Shown: positions 8,670-17,710, counted from the stretch's first letter. The stretch is DNA of 35,086 bases from an uncultured bacterium (GCA_902777605.1 CACYUI010000016.1:1-35086), one strand, 5' to 3'. Notes: generated by a model from the sequence alone, not told the origin. Numbers and translations are program-made.

Positions 8670-9886
8670 ATTAATATCTGCGTACCAAACATCAGTCTGT
8701 GAGAATCTTTTCCTCCATCATTTTGACAAAATGCATAGTTGAATATGAGTCTTAAAGCTTGTCCTTTTATAAAATAATTTAGTCCTACAACATATTCTCG
8801 CCTTTTGTTGCCGTTAACATGGGTGTCCGGATCAAATTGGTCATAACATATAAGTGCTTGCAACTTTTTTGTTATCATATACCCGAGCGTTGCATAAAAA
8901 CCGCTGGCATGGTCAGTTACTGAACGACCAAGAGTACCATTATATCCATTTGCATGTGACCACTCAAACTCTGCCATTACTCTTTTGTATTCATAGCCGA
9001 TATAAGCACCTGTTACACAATAATTGTTATCCCTTTTACCGGCCTGCATACCACCGCCAATTTTAAGCCTACCATATCTGCCATCAGTTTTACCGAGGGG
9101 TTTAAAATTAACCCAGCCAACAAACTCTGTTCCAGGAAAAAATTCTTGAAAATATGTATCTGATGAATAAACTCCAAAATCATAATCAATAAGGCTGTAT
9201 TCACCTCTTCCTCTAACACCAAGTTTTCTTGCCGTACCAAATGTTCTGGCAATTTGAGAACGACCTAAAAATGACAATGTATAAGAACTTGAACCACCTT
9301 CATAACCAACAGGAGGACGAGTATGACCTATCAAAAATCTATGATGTGGTATTTTGTTTGAAGCTATATAAACATCAGCAGGCATCCCTTGTACCATGTT
9401 TCTATCAGAACGAGGTGAAATACCTAGCATAATTCTAAAATCAGCATTATTGTTTTTCAAAAATCCATCTAAACCAACATTTACGGCATTAAAATCGTAA
9501 TGGTTTGAAATTGCACCATCCTGCCTAATGCTAAAATCTAGTTCCCCATTATATGCACCCCAAAGATGTAGCCTATCCATTTTTGAATCTTCATCAAATC
9601 TTTTTGTTAAAACTTCATCTAATAAATAACTGGGTTTGTCGTATTTATAAATTTCTAAATTATATACATCTTGAAGTTTTTCTTTTAAGCTTTTTTGCTC
9701 AGCAAAAACAGATACTGCCTGCGGAGCAGTTTCTTCCTTTATATCTACACTGTCATCTGCATCGGGTAATGTCAGAGTAACCTCTGAATAATCATCCTTT
9801 TTTTCGGCTATCTCTTCTGCACTTATGGGATTGATAGTTAATACCAAATTAATAAGCAAAAGAATTAGTAAAACCCTTTTCTTCAT
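8666..9886 (-). CDS. Outer-membrane beta-barrel (porin-like) protein
   Basis: A signal peptide (MKKRVLLILLLINLVLTINP, cleavage after ISA) is followed by a polar linker of about 60 residues. The rest, from residue 105 onward, has alternating hydrophobic/aromatic strands: LHLWGAYNGELDFSI, ADFRIMLGISP, RYGRLKIGGGMQAG, YIGYEYKRVMAEFEWS, GFYATLGYMITKKLQALICY and REYVVGLNYFIKG. The C-terminal strand is HRLMFGTQILI. The pattern matches phosphate-selective or general-porin type barrels of roughly 14-16 strands. There is no SLH domain, unlike typical cyanobacterial porins. No clear Shine-Dalgarno is seen before the ATG; a TAAAAT box lies 7 nt upstream, so the mRNA may be leaderless or nearly so. It converges on pgi with a 4-nt overlap. 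Confidence 0.75.
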   Translation of the reverse strand: MKKRVLLILLLINLVLTINPISAEEIAEKKDDYSEVTLTLPDADDSVDIKEETAPQAVSVFAEQKSLKEKLQDVYNLEIYKYDKPSYLLDEVLTKRFDEDSKMDRLHLWGAYNGELDFSIRQDGAISNHYDFNAVNVGLDGFLKNNNADFRIMLGISPRSDRNMVQGMPADVYIASNKIPHHRFLIGHTRPPVGYEGGSSSYTLSFLGRSQIARTFGTARKLGVRGRGEYSLIDYDFGVYSSDTYFQEFFPGTEFVGWVNFKPLGKTDGRYGRLKIGGGMQAGKRDNNYCVTGAYIGYEYKRVMAEFEWSHANGYNGTLGRSVTDHASGFYATLGYMITKKLQALICYDQFDPDTHVNGNKRREYVVGLNYFIKGQALRLIFNYAFCQNDGGKDSHRLMFGTQILI

Positions 9887-10001
9887 AATTTATATTTTAT
9901 ATTAAAAACCATAAAGAACAAAATAATAACTGCATATATCATCCGTCTTGATGAGGTTTTTATATTTTTGAAGTAAATAATTATGAAAAAGCGAGGTTAA
10001 A

Positions 10002-10532
10002 ATGTCTGAAGTAAAATTTTTAAAATATGTTTTTTATAAAGGGATTTTTCTTACATTTTTAGGCTTATTTTTATTACTGGCGCCTAAAATAACAGATTTG
10101 AACTTTGGACTAACATTATCTATTTCTTATCTTCTATATGGCTTTTTAAAAACAATTTGCGGTTTTTCAATGAGACATTTTTCTAAATTTTTTATTGTAG
10201 ATATTTTAATTGGTTTAATTATTTCCGTTACCGGTATTTTACTTTTTTATACTCCATATATTGATATTATGACCATCATATCATTCATAGGACTCTATTT
10301 TATATTACAAAGTATATGTTCACTTGCTTTTTGTTCAAGAACTAGAAAAATTTTTCAATTTTGGTGGACTAACTGTTTAATTGCGTTTTTTGAAATATTT
10401 TTTGGAATAATTGTTATAATAACTCTTTCTCCTTCTGCCTTGTGGCTTGCAGGAATACTTACCGGACTTGATTTTTTATTAAAAGGTTTTATTTTTATTA
10501 GTTTAAATATTTTTGAAGAATACAAAATATAA
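10002..10532 (+). CDS. HdeD/DUF308-like membrane protein
   Basis: 176 residues with about six hydrophobic helices in three repeated pairs, as in HdeD-family (DUF308) inner-membrane proteins: GIFLTFLGLFLLLAPK, LTLSISYLLYGFLKTI, FIVDILIGLIISVTGILLFY, IMTIISFIGLYFILQSI, CLIAFFEIFFGIIVIITL and LAGILTGLDFLLKGFIFI. The repeated pattern of a helix pair ending in a GxxxxxxG-like turn is typical. HdeD is linked to acid resistance in E. coli, but the family is broad and no function should be transferred. GAGG 6 nt before the ATG supports the start. It is divergent from the barrel-protein gene. Confidence 0.7.
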   Translation: MSEVKFLKYVFYKGIFLTFLGLFLLLAPKITDLNFGLTLSISYLLYGFLKTICGFSMRHFSKFFIVDILIGLIISVTGILLFYTPYIDIMTIISFIGLYFILQSICSLAFCSRTRKIFQFWWTNCLIAFFEIFFGIIVIITLSPSALWLAGILTGLDFLLKGFIFISLNIFEEYKI

Positions 10533-10851
10533 TTTTATAACTTTGCAATTACAATCCGACCATTGTCAGCACGCGTAGCACAAAAAAAAGTTGCCTTTTT
10601 GATAAATGGCAACATTAAATAAACACGAGGATATTAAGAGAGAGTATAATAATCTTTTTATAAACCAATATTGTTATTCCAATTTGGTTTTATTTTCCGC
10701 CTTTTCCTTACTTAAGTCTTACATATATATAAAGTTATTTTGTTTTAAAAAATTGCCTTTTTGGAGTAAATATTTTTCAGAATTGTTACACTCCTTAAAA
10801 CTGTATACACAACAGACTTAAAAAATATATATGTATTATTCATCAATTATT
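10533..10851. other. 319-nt spacer without a convincing gene
   Basis: Lies between two convergent genes. It holds a minus-strand terminator (10582-10613) and otherwise only AT-rich sequence. A 71-codon plus-strand ORF (10606-10821) has no ribosome site and unnatural composition, and I do not accept it. The word TTGCCTTTTTG occurs twice (10591 and 10753 areas). Confidence 0.6.
10582..10613 (-). terminator. Rho-independent terminator downstream of the AAA+ gene
   Basis: On the minus strand GTTGCC...GGCAAC closes a short hairpin, extended by TTT/AAA pairs with a bulge, followed directly by eight T. It lies about 240 nt beyond the AAA+ stop, so a long 3' untranslated region is implied. Confidence 0.65.
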
Positions 10852-12117
10852 TCATGCGGCATTCTTAGATTCTTTTAACCAGTTGTTTACCATGTCTGTT
10901 GTAATCTTAATTTTTTCACCACTGTTCTTTGGCATTATAAATATTTTATGAGCAATGTTTTCCGCTATATCAGTAGCTTCACGACCACCTTGATCAGATA
11001 CACTATTTGCTATCAAATTAAATATTTCTTGATCAACTTCTACTTTGTCATCCATTTTATGATATTTCATAGATCGGTCAAACTTAAATTTTGCTACCTT
11101 TGCTTTTTCATCAAGCGTATACGGTTGAATTTTAAATTTGTATGAAATTCTATCTCTTAGAGGTTCGCTAAGTTTTTTAAAATCGTTTGTTGTTATTAAT
11201 ACTATAGAATCAGATATATCAACATCGACTCCTAAGAAATCGTCTTTTATTTTATGTCTGCCATCTAACAACGGCAAAATAGTATCTTCTATTTTACCAT
11301 TATGATCAGATGTACCTGTTTTTTCCAATTCATCTAGAGTATAAACAATATTTTTTGTTTTGTACTCAAGTTGTGCATCGGCAAATTCACCCCAACTTGA
11401 ACCTGTATACACCGATTCATTACCTATAATTTTTGATTTACCTGTTGCACCTGCCATATTGATTTCTTTGTGAGGAAGACCTGCTGCTTTTGCAATCGCT
11501 CTTCCTATAGTTGTTTTAGCAGTACCTGCAGGACCATCTAATGATACTACAAGAGGTTTATCTGGTTTTATCCCTTGTTCTATACATTTATTCCTGTAAT
11601 CTAAAAATTCCAAAACTTGTTTTTTTACACCATCCATACCAATAATTTCTTCATCTAACACTTTTTTTGCATTTGCAATATCAATTGATTTTACAGTGTC
11701 TTCTTTCATTTGAGCTAAGTCTTTTAAAGCTTCTATTTTTTTATTAGACATCATCATTGGACCTTTAGCATATTCTTCAGCCAAAGCTCTTTTTATCTGA
11801 TCATTTTTGCAATTTTGCATAATATCCGTTAAACTATCACTTGCTTTTTCTGTTGTTTTTTTCATTGCCTTTGCAACTTTTCGTTCCAAATAACTAGATT
11901 TTAGTTCTCTGCCAAGCAATAAACCAAAGAACGCTAAAACTACAACAGAACTTGCCGTTCCGATAATCTGAGTTGCGGAATATTTTTTCTTAGGTTTTTT
12001 TGTCGTTACTATATCATATTGCGGTTCTATAACATATTGCGGGCTTAATTTTCTTTGGCTATCAGCTTTAAAATTTAATTTATTTGCATACGGGGTAATG
12101 CTATTCACTTCAAACAT
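10852..12117 (-). CDS. Membrane-anchored Lon-type AAA+ ATPase lacking a protease domain
   Basis: Order: a short cytoplasmic leader (with the word NKLNFKAD near residue 15), a basic KKPKKK stretch, one transmembrane helix at about 49-69, a charged helical/coiled region 70-150, then an AAA+ module at 155-400. Walker A is GPAGTAKTT (195-203), Walker B is YTLDELEK (Asp262, Glu263), sensor-1-like TTND is at 309-312 and the arginine-finger segment is EPLRDRI (318-324). IIGNESVYTGSSWGEFADAQ matches the pore-loop region of Lon (RGHRRTYVGAMPGR type), so Lon is the closest well-known family. The LAN substrate domain and the Ser/Lys protease domain of Lon are absent: the protein ends about 20 residues after the small helical domain. 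It probably remodels or extracts proteins at the membrane; substrates are unknown. ATG with AAAGGAG upstream. Confidence 0.7.
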   Translation of the reverse strand: MFEVNSITPYANKLNFKADSQRKLSPQYVIEPQYDIVTTKKPKKKYSATQIIGTASSVVVLAFFGLLLGRELKSSYLERKVAKAMKKTTEKASDSLTDIMQNCKNDQIKRALAEEYAKGPMMMSNKKIEALKDLAQMKEDTVKSIDIANAKKVLDEEIIGMDGVKKQVLEFLDYRNKCIEQGIKPDKPLVVSLDGPAGTAKTTIGRAIAKAAGLPHKEINMAGATGKSKIIGNESVYTGSSWGEFADAQLEYKTKNIVYTLDELEKTGTSDHNGKIEDTILPLLDGRHKIKDDFLGVDVDISDSIVLITTNDFKKLSEPLRDRISYKFKIQPYTLDEKAKVAKFKFDRSMKYHKMDDKVEVDQEIFNLIANSVSDQGGREATDIAENIAHKIFIMPKNSGEKIKITTDMVNNWLKESKNAA

Positions 12118-12220
12118 CTAACAACTCCTTTACACACATTTAGTCTTCTACCATGTATAAAACAAAATCTTCATAAAAATTGCCTTATATATAAAGAAAT
12201 GTAACAATTTATACATTCCA

Positions 12221-12241
12221 TTTTGTAAATTTTTGTAACAA
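12221..12241. repeat. 21-nt copy of a repeated TTTGTAAC motif
   Basis: This 21-nt stretch (beginning TTTTGTAAATTTTTGTAACA) is identical to 22230-22250. A related word, AAGAAATGTAACAA, lies just before it (12194-12207) and recurs inside the palindrome at 31602-31639. It sits in the divergent spacer between the AAA+ gene and the first MGLAxSQ gene, so a shared regulator-binding site is plausible. Confidence 0.45.
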
Positions 12242-12308
12242 ATTTTTATAAAAAGTTAAAGTTTTCACTTAAAATGCCGATAACTATAATAAGAATTTGG
12301 GATGGGTT

Positions 12309-12350
12309 GACCCCTCACCCCAACCCTCTCCCCAAGGCGAGGGAGAATTC
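12309..12350 (+). repeat. GC-rich repeat-like insertion (CCTCACCCCAACCCTCTCC)
   Basis: About 40 nt of markedly GC-rich sequence in an AT-rich spacer, containing CCTCACCCCAACCCTCTCC and then AAGGCGAGGGAG. TCTCCC and GGGAGA can pair around 8 nt. The wording matches a dispersed intergenic repeat I know from many unrelated bacterial genomes, though no second copy is in this window. It lies in the leader of the 12380 gene. Confidence 0.45.
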
Positions 12351-12379
12351 ATTCAAAGGGAAAATAAAGGAAAGCGAAA

Positions 12380-13366
12380 ATGGGATTAGCCGTTTCACAA
12401 GTTAGATTTTTAGCACTGACCGCCCGCAAAGCTGATTGCGAGTACGGTATCTCTGTTAATTCTATGGAAAAAATGGCTCTTACAAGAGAGCAGGCCAACC
12501 TTTCGCAAGAATACTACAGTAAATTAAAGGCTTCGAAAATTACTTATTTCGCAAATGGCCAATATAATAAGATGAATTATGGATATCTAATGGGATATGG
12601 TAAAAATTATACAGCTATTACTGCAGGAACCGCGGCACTAAAAAGCGATAACTCAATGATTTTGACAGACTTTAGAGGCTCTGTTGTCATTAACGGAGGT
12701 ATTGCCTCTATTTTAGAAAGCAAATATGGAATTAATGCACAAGGAAGAGGTGGTACCTTCTCTCAAAGTGATATCCCAGAATTAATTTCTGAAGTAATGA
12801 ATGGTGTCATTACTGCAGACGAAGTTAAAACAATACAAGACGGAGGAAAGGTTAACCGAGTTTGCACAGCTACTGTATATAAAACATTAACCGGTGAAGC
12901 CGTTGGTAAAAATGACAACTACGATTATTCTGAAAAAACAACTGAACTTTTCAAAAAGATTATCGATTTTTATGCTCCAATTTTCCAAGCATGCGCAGCA
13001 AACGGGTGGACAACAGAATACAACCAAGACATGGCTGCAAATGATGATTACATAAGCGATGCGTTGGTTACAGGGACTTTCTGTTTAGCGAAAGTTGATG
13101 AAGAAGGCACATATGAACCTAACACTTCTTTAACTTACTTTATGACAGCAGGACTTGTTCAAGAAAGAACTGACTCCGATGTCAGAGAAGAAATTACTGC
13201 ATGGTATAACGCTGAAAAAGAAAGAATTTCCGAAAAAGAAAACTTTTTAGATATAGAAATTAGAGATTTATCAACTGAGCTTGAAGCAATTAATACAGAG
13301 TTGCAATCTCTTAAATCTCTAATCGATGATGCAATTCAGTCTGTATTTGATTGGGGTAGTTCATAA
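12380..13366 (+). CDS. MGLAxSQ-family protein of unknown function (first copy)
   Basis: 328 residues, no signal peptide and no membrane helix. The N-terminus MGLAVSQVRFLALTARKADC is followed by a helical segment (MALTREQANLSQEYYSKLKA). A variable globular middle follows (residues 70-260). The C-terminus is a coiled coil (EKENFLDIEIRDLSTELEAI then LKSLIDDAIQSVF). Both ends match the protein at 31717-32889: MG-A-SQ near the start, and D-x-E-x2-L-x-T-x3-A-x2-T-x4-LK-x-I-DD near the end. Helical conserved ends around a variable centre resemble flagellin or hook-associated proteins and some type III-secreted proteins. That is a resemblance only. AAAGGAAAG about 6 nt before the ATG. A GC-rich repeat is in its leader and a terminator lies 22 nt past the stop. 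Confidence 0.65.
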   Translation: MGLAVSQVRFLALTARKADCEYGISVNSMEKMALTREQANLSQEYYSKLKASKITYFANGQYNKMNYGYLMGYGKNYTAITAGTAALKSDNSMILTDFRGSVVINGGIASILESKYGINAQGRGGTFSQSDIPELISEVMNGVITADEVKTIQDGGKVNRVCTATVYKTLTGEAVGKNDNYDYSEKTTELFKKIIDFYAPIFQACAANGWTTEYNQDMAANDDYISDALVTGTFCLAKVDEEGTYEPNTSLTYFMTAGLVQERTDSDVREEITAWYNAEKERISEKENFLDIEIRDLSTELEAINTELQSLKSLIDDAIQSVFDWGSS

Positions 13367-13387
13367 TAAATAGTTAATATAACAATA

Positions 13388-13420
13388 AAAAATCCTCAAT
13401 TGTAAATATTGAGGATTTTT
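13388..13420. terminator. Bidirectional terminator between the MGLAxSQ gene and aspS
   Basis: 13-bp perfect stem (AAAAATCCTCAAT 13388-13400; 13408-13420) with a 7-nt loop and T-runs in both directions. It serves both converging genes. Confidence 0.9.
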
Positions 13421-13438
13421 ATTATTTAATTATTTTAT

Positions 13439-15214
13439 TTATTGTTTTGTTACTGTACTCTTTATGTGAAGTTCTCTCATTTGTTGAAGAGAAGCTTCAC
13501 CTGGAGCATCTGACATCAAGCATTTTGCACTTGCATTTTTCGGGAATGCAATAACATCACGAATTGACTCTGTCCTGCAAAGAAGAGCAACAAGTCTGTC
13601 TAAACCTATTGCAAGTCCAGCATGAGGAGGAGTACCGTATTGAAGAGCATTAACCATAAATCCAAATTTTTCTGTTGCTTCTTCTTCTGTTAAACCTAGT
13701 GCCTTAAATATTTTCTTTTGAACTTCAGAAGAGTGAATTCTAACTGAACCGCCACCTAGTTCGGTACCGTTATAAACGATATCATAGGCAATTGATTTAA
13801 CATTGCCTAAATCACCACTATCCAATTTATCCAAATCTTCTAAATTTGGTGATGTGAATGGGTGGTGCATTGCCATATATCTGCCTTCTTCGTCTGAATA
13901 TTCAAACATCGGGAAGTCTACAACCCAAAGAAGATTGTGCTTGCTTTCGTCTATAAGGTTCAATGATTTTCCAAAATGTAATCTTAATCTGCCCATAATA
14001 TCATAAACAAGTTTTGGTCTATCTGCAACAAAGAAAATTATATCACCAGCCTGAGCACCAGCTCTTTCTTGAATAGCTTTAGCTTGTTCTTCTGTTACAA
14101 ACTTAAGGACAGGAGATTTTGCTGTTCCGTCTTCTTGGTAAATTATGTTAGCCAAAGCCTTTGCGCCAAAAGATACTGCAAGTTTTGTGATATCATCAAT
14201 ATCTTTTCTTGAGTATTTAGCCCCGCCCGGAATCCTGATACCGCGGACAATACCGCCAGCTTCAAGAGTTTTCTTAACAATTTCAAAATTAGATTGAAGA
14301 ATAATGTCACCAATATCAAATAATTCTAACCCAAATCTTGTATCAGGCTTGTCTGAACCGTATCTGTCCATTGCTTCTTGCCATGGCATTTGAATAAACG
14401 GAGGTTTTATATCAACTCCTGCAGCTTTAAAAGCATCAACCAATAAGCCTTCAACAATTTCTATTACATCCTGTTGTTTTACGAAAGAAAGCTCCATGTC
14501 GATTTGAGTAAATTCAGGCTGTCTGTCTGCTCTCAAATCTTCATCACGGAAACATTTTGCAATTTGATAATATCTTTCAATACCACCTACCATTAACAAT
14601 TGTTTGAAAATTTGAGGTGATTGAGGAAGTGCAAAGAATTTTCCCGGTTGAACACGAGAAGGAACCAAATAATCTCTTGCACCTTCAGGAGTTGTCTTAA
14701 TAAGAATAGGTGTTTCAACTTCCAAAAATTCTTTGTTATTCAAATAATTTCTAACAGCTTGAACGATATTGTGTCTAACCTTCAAGTTGTTTAACATTTT
14801 TTCGTTTCTTATATCTAAATATCTGTATTTTAGTCTAACATCTTCAGAAACATTTTCATCTCCCAAAACAAAAGGAAGAACTTTTGATTCTGATAAAATT
14901 TCTACAGACTTAGGATACATTTCAACCTGACCTGTAGGATACTTTTCGTTATATGTTTCTTCAGGTCTTTTTGAAACAATACCTTTTGCTTGAATTACAT
15001 ATTCACTTCTTACCTTTGAAAATACTGCGTGAACATCCGGATTAACTTGAGGGTTAGCTACAAGTTGAAAAAATCCGCTTCTGTCACGAAGTTCTATAAA
15101 CAAAATACCGCCTAAATCTCGTACAGTCGAAACCCAGCCGCATAATGTAACTTCCTGTTCTAAGTTGTTGAGGTTCAATTCACCGCAATTAACTGATTTC
15201 ATACTAGTTTTCAA
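13439..15214 (-). CDS. aspS: Aspartyl-tRNA synthetase
   Basis: Class II synthetase charging tRNA-Asp. Domains in order: OB-fold anticodon-binding domain (VTLCGWVSTVRDLGGILFIE), catalytic motif 1 region, motif 2 FRDEDLRADRQPEFTQ, the bacterial GAD insertion (residues about 300-410), and motif 3 GLAIGLDRLVALL. The anticodon-loop contact VRDLGG has Leu, where non-discriminating enzymes such as that of Pseudomonas have His. This hints at a discriminating, tRNA-Asp-specific enzyme. The start is a TTG at 15214 with GGGAG 9 nt upstream. The internal ATG at 15202 would be 21 nt from that site, too far. It has its own promoter upstream, separate from nrdD. 591 residues is the normal bacterial length. 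Confidence 0.96.
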   Translation of the reverse strand: MKTSMKSVNCGELNLNNLEQEVTLCGWVSTVRDLGGILFIELRDRSGFFQLVANPQVNPDVHAVFSKVRSEYVIQAKGIVSKRPEETYNEKYPTGQVEMYPKSVEILSESKVLPFVLGDENVSEDVRLKYRYLDIRNEKMLNNLKVRHNIVQAVRNYLNNKEFLEVETPILIKTTPEGARDYLVPSRVQPGKFFALPQSPQIFKQLLMVGGIERYYQIAKCFRDEDLRADRQPEFTQIDMELSFVKQQDVIEIVEGLLVDAFKAAGVDIKPPFIQMPWQEAMDRYGSDKPDTRFGLELFDIGDIILQSNFEIVKKTLEAGGIVRGIRIPGGAKYSRKDIDDITKLAVSFGAKALANIIYQEDGTAKSPVLKFVTEEQAKAIQERAGAQAGDIIFFVADRPKLVYDIMGRLRLHFGKSLNLIDESKHNLLWVVDFPMFEYSDEEGRYMAMHHPFTSPNLEDLDKLDSGDLGNVKSIAYDIVYNGTELGGGSVRIHSSEVQKKIFKALGLTEEEATEKFGFMVNALQYGTPPHAGLAIGLDRLVALLCRTESIRDVIAFPKNASAKCLMSDAPGEASLQQMRELHIKSTVTKQ

Positions 15215-15253
15215 TTTCGTTATCTCCCTTTATATTTCGTGTTCATATTTTTA

Positions 15254-15282
15254 AATTTATCCCAAACAGGGCTAAAATACAA
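15254..15282 (-). promoter_or_regulatory. Putative aspS promoter
   Basis: Minus strand TTGTAT (15277-15282), 17 nt, TAAATT (15254-15259), about 40 nt before the TTG start. It lies just after the nrdD terminator, so aspS should be independently transcribed. Confidence 0.5.
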
Positions 15283-15286
15283 GTAA

Positions 15287-15316
15287 AAAAAAGAGACACA
15301 AAAGCATCTCTTTTTT
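15287..15316 (-). terminator. nrdD terminator
   Basis: AAAAAAGAGA (15287-15296) pairs with TCTCTTTTTT (15307-15316) around a 10-nt loop, with a T-run after it on the minus strand. It begins 28 nt past the nrdD stop. Confidence 0.8.
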
Positions 15317-15343
15317 ATTTATTCTATGAAATTTTGCGTTACA

Positions 15344-17626
15344 CTACATAGATTTTCTGTCTGCGATTTCTTCCATTTTGTGATCAGCCAATCTTGAATC
15401 GCCTTTTACACGAGAGTATGAAAGATATCCGTTCATACGGTCAATCTTTGTTAGATTTCTGCTGCCACATTTTGGACATACATCCATATTTAGTTCTTCG
15501 TGACCGCAATCATCACAGTATGAAAGTGAAAGGTTTACCCCTTCATAAAAGCCCATATCCATTGCTCTCAATACAAGAGTTTTAACCGCATCTGTATTGT
15601 AGTCAAGCGGATATTTTACATATTGTATCTTGCCGCCGTTCATCAAGTCCCAAAATCTCTTTTCCAAATCTTGTTTTTGAATTGGTGTAATATCTTCACT
15701 GACATGGCAATGGAAAGAATTTGAAACATAAGGCTTGTCAGATACATGTGCTATAACACCATATTTTTTACGGAATTGCTTTACTTGTAATCCACAAAGA
15801 TTTTCAGCAGGAGTTCCGTACAAAGCGTACATATTTCCGTCTTCTTCTTTAAATTGGTTTACTTTCTTATTAATGTATTCCATAACCTCAATTGCAAACT
15901 GACCATCTTCAACCAAAGACTTGCCGTTGTATAATTCTTGAAGTTCGTTCAACGCTGTAATACCAAATGATGCTGTAGCTGATTTTAACAACGGTTTAAT
16001 CTTATCGTGGATACCAAGATGACCACCTAAGAAACCGCCTTCGCAGTATGCTAAAGGGTTAACGGAAGCTTTCATTTCTCCGAGGTAATCGTATGTTCTT
16101 ATATGAAGCTGTCTGATAAGCTCCATATAGTAATCAAGAACTTCGTAAAAATCTTTGCTTTCTTTCTTAGCTTTAGCGTAAATCATCGGTAAGTGTAAGC
16201 TGATTGCACCAATGTTGAAACGACCTACAAAAATCGGTTCGTCATTTTCGTCAGCAGGCTTCATACCGCCTCTTTCATACCAAGGTGACAAGAATGCTCT
16301 GCATCCCATTGGAGAAACAACTTTTCCGTATTTCTTGTACATTGAAGCAACATATCCTTCTCCTGAAAGTGATAACCAATCAGGATACATAGCTTTTTTA
16401 GAGCATTCAATACCTGCTTCAAACACATCATGATTAATTTTGCCTTCTCCGTGTAAGTTTTCATCATATAAGAAAACTATCTTAGGGAACAATACAGGTT
16501 TTTTGTTTCCCTTTTTGCCCTGACCGTTCATACGAATTTTTAACATAGCTTTCGTTGCCATTCTTTCGTATTCTTCTGTTCCAAGACCAGCTGTTACTGT
16601 GATGAACGGATAATCACCACGAGATGAAGCTACTGTGTTAAACTTGTATTCCCAGCCTTGGAAACCTTGTTCAAAATCTTTTTGAACATCGGCCATTGCT
16701 GCCTCTCTTGCTTTTTCAAAGGATAGACCTAAGCATAAATATTTTTCATTTTGTCTTTCAAAAGTTTTGTGAGCATACGGTGCCAAAATCTTATCAACTT
16801 CCGCTACGGTAAAACCACCATATTGTTGGCTTGCTGCAGCCATAACAATATCGCCTATTACATCAAATGCAACATCTAATGATTTTGGCTCATTATACCA
16901 AAGGTTACCCATTTCAAATCCACCTTTTAAAACTGATGCCACATCAAATAAGCAGCAGTTCATTGTATCACGACGAGCGGACATATCGTGGATATAAATA
17001 TAACCATCTCTTATTGCTTGAAGTTCATCTACTGTTAAGAAGAACTTTTTGTACAATTCTTTATTTAGTTCATTGAATATCAAAGAACGCTTTGTTGAAA
17101 CTAATGTTGAATCAGCATTGGAGTTTTCCTTGTCACCTATATACATAATTCTTTGAGATTCTTGATAAACCTTATCTAACATATGTACGAAATCTTGTTT
17201 ATAGTTTCTGTAGTTTCTGTAACTTTGCGCAACAGAAGGATTAAGTGCTTCCAGAGCACCCTCTACAAGATTATGCATTTCGGAGATTTGGATTTCAGTC
17301 TTACCCATTCTTGCAATATTGCTGTCTACAAAATTGCAAATATCATTTAATTCTTCATCAGAAAGTTCAACAAGCATTCTTGTTGCAGATTTTTTTACAG
17401 CATTAACAATTTTAGAATTATCAAACTCTTCTTTTGTACCGTCTTTTTTAATAACATACACATGTTCCAATTTCGCAGGCTTAATTTGTTGAGCTTTAAG
17501 CTGAGCAACCTGAGAAATAAACTCTTTATTCGGAGTTGCTGAATTACGCATTATATCTGTCGCAACACCTGTTTTTGCTGATGAGAAATCTACTACATTT
17601 GCTTCTTTATTTAAACTGTTCTGCAT
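15344..17626 (-). CDS. nrdD: Anaerobic (class III) ribonucleoside-triphosphate reductase
   Basis: Oxygen-sensitive glycyl-radical enzyme making dNTPs from NTPs. After a 50-residue N-terminal extension comes an ATP-cone (VYVIKKDGTKEEFDNSKIV) for allosteric control. The catalytic barrel follows, with IHDMSARRDTMNCCLFDV and ASQQYGGFT. Near the C-terminus is a zinc site of two CxxC pairs (CDDCGHEELNMDVCPKCG). The glycyl-radical loop is RMNGYLSYSRVKG; the radical Gly is in NGY. The enzyme needs the radical-SAM activase NrdG, which is not seen in this window. AGGAGG lies 12 nt before the ATG, rather far. The 392-nt spacer upstream holds candidate regulatory dyads. Presence fits a strict or facultative anaerobe. 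Confidence 0.95.
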   Translation of the reverse strand: MQNSLNKEANVVDFSSAKTGVATDIMRNSATPNKEFISQVAQLKAQQIKPAKLEHVYVIKKDGTKEEFDNSKIVNAVKKSATRMLVELSDEELNDICNFVDSNIARMGKTEIQISEMHNLVEGALEALNPSVAQSYRNYRNYKQDFVHMLDKVYQESQRIMYIGDKENSNADSTLVSTKRSLIFNELNKELYKKFFLTVDELQAIRDGYIYIHDMSARRDTMNCCLFDVASVLKGGFEMGNLWYNEPKSLDVAFDVIGDIVMAAASQQYGGFTVAEVDKILAPYAHKTFERQNEKYLCLGLSFEKAREAAMADVQKDFEQGFQGWEYKFNTVASSRGDYPFITVTAGLGTEEYERMATKAMLKIRMNGQGKKGNKKPVLFPKIVFLYDENLHGEGKINHDVFEAGIECSKKAMYPDWLSLSGEGYVASMYKKYGKVVSPMGCRAFLSPWYERGGMKPADENDEPIFVGRFNIGAISLHLPMIYAKAKKESKDFYEVLDYYMELIRQLHIRTYDYLGEMKASVNPLAYCEGGFLGGHLGIHDKIKPLLKSATASFGITALNELQELYNGKSLVEDGQFAIEVMEYINKKVNQFKEEDGNMYALYGTPAENLCGLQVKQFRKKYGVIAHVSDKPYVSNSFHCHVSEDITPIQKQDLEKRFWDLMNGGKIQYVKYPLDYNTDAVKTLVLRAMDMGFYEGVNLSLSYCDDCGHEELNMDVCPKCGSRNLTKIDRMNGYLSYSRVKGDSRLADHKMEEIADRKSM

Positions 17627-17693
17627 ATGACTGATAAACCTCCTAATCGTACATTGAAAGGCTAGCTATTTTATTTCTAACTTACCTCTATTT

Positions 17694-17710
17694 AGAGAAT
17701 AACATTCTCT
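17694..17710. promoter_or_regulatory. Operator-like dyad upstream of nrdD
   Basis: AGAGAAT-AAC-ATTCTCT is a perfect 7-bp dyad 68 nt upstream of the nrdD start. No T-run follows. It may bind a regulator of anaerobic dNTP synthesis; it does not match the NrdR consensus. Confidence 0.4.

Noticed and set aside
9904-9961. AAAAACC/GGTTTTT arms in the spacer before the HdeD-like gene
   Set aside because: Only 7 bp with a loop of over 40 nt in AT-rich DNA; no alternative structure or conserved core suggesting a riboswitch.
10606-10821. 71-codon plus-strand ORF in the spacer after the HdeD-like gene
   Set aside because: No ribosome site, overlaps the vicinity of a terminator, unnatural composition, no recognisable feature.
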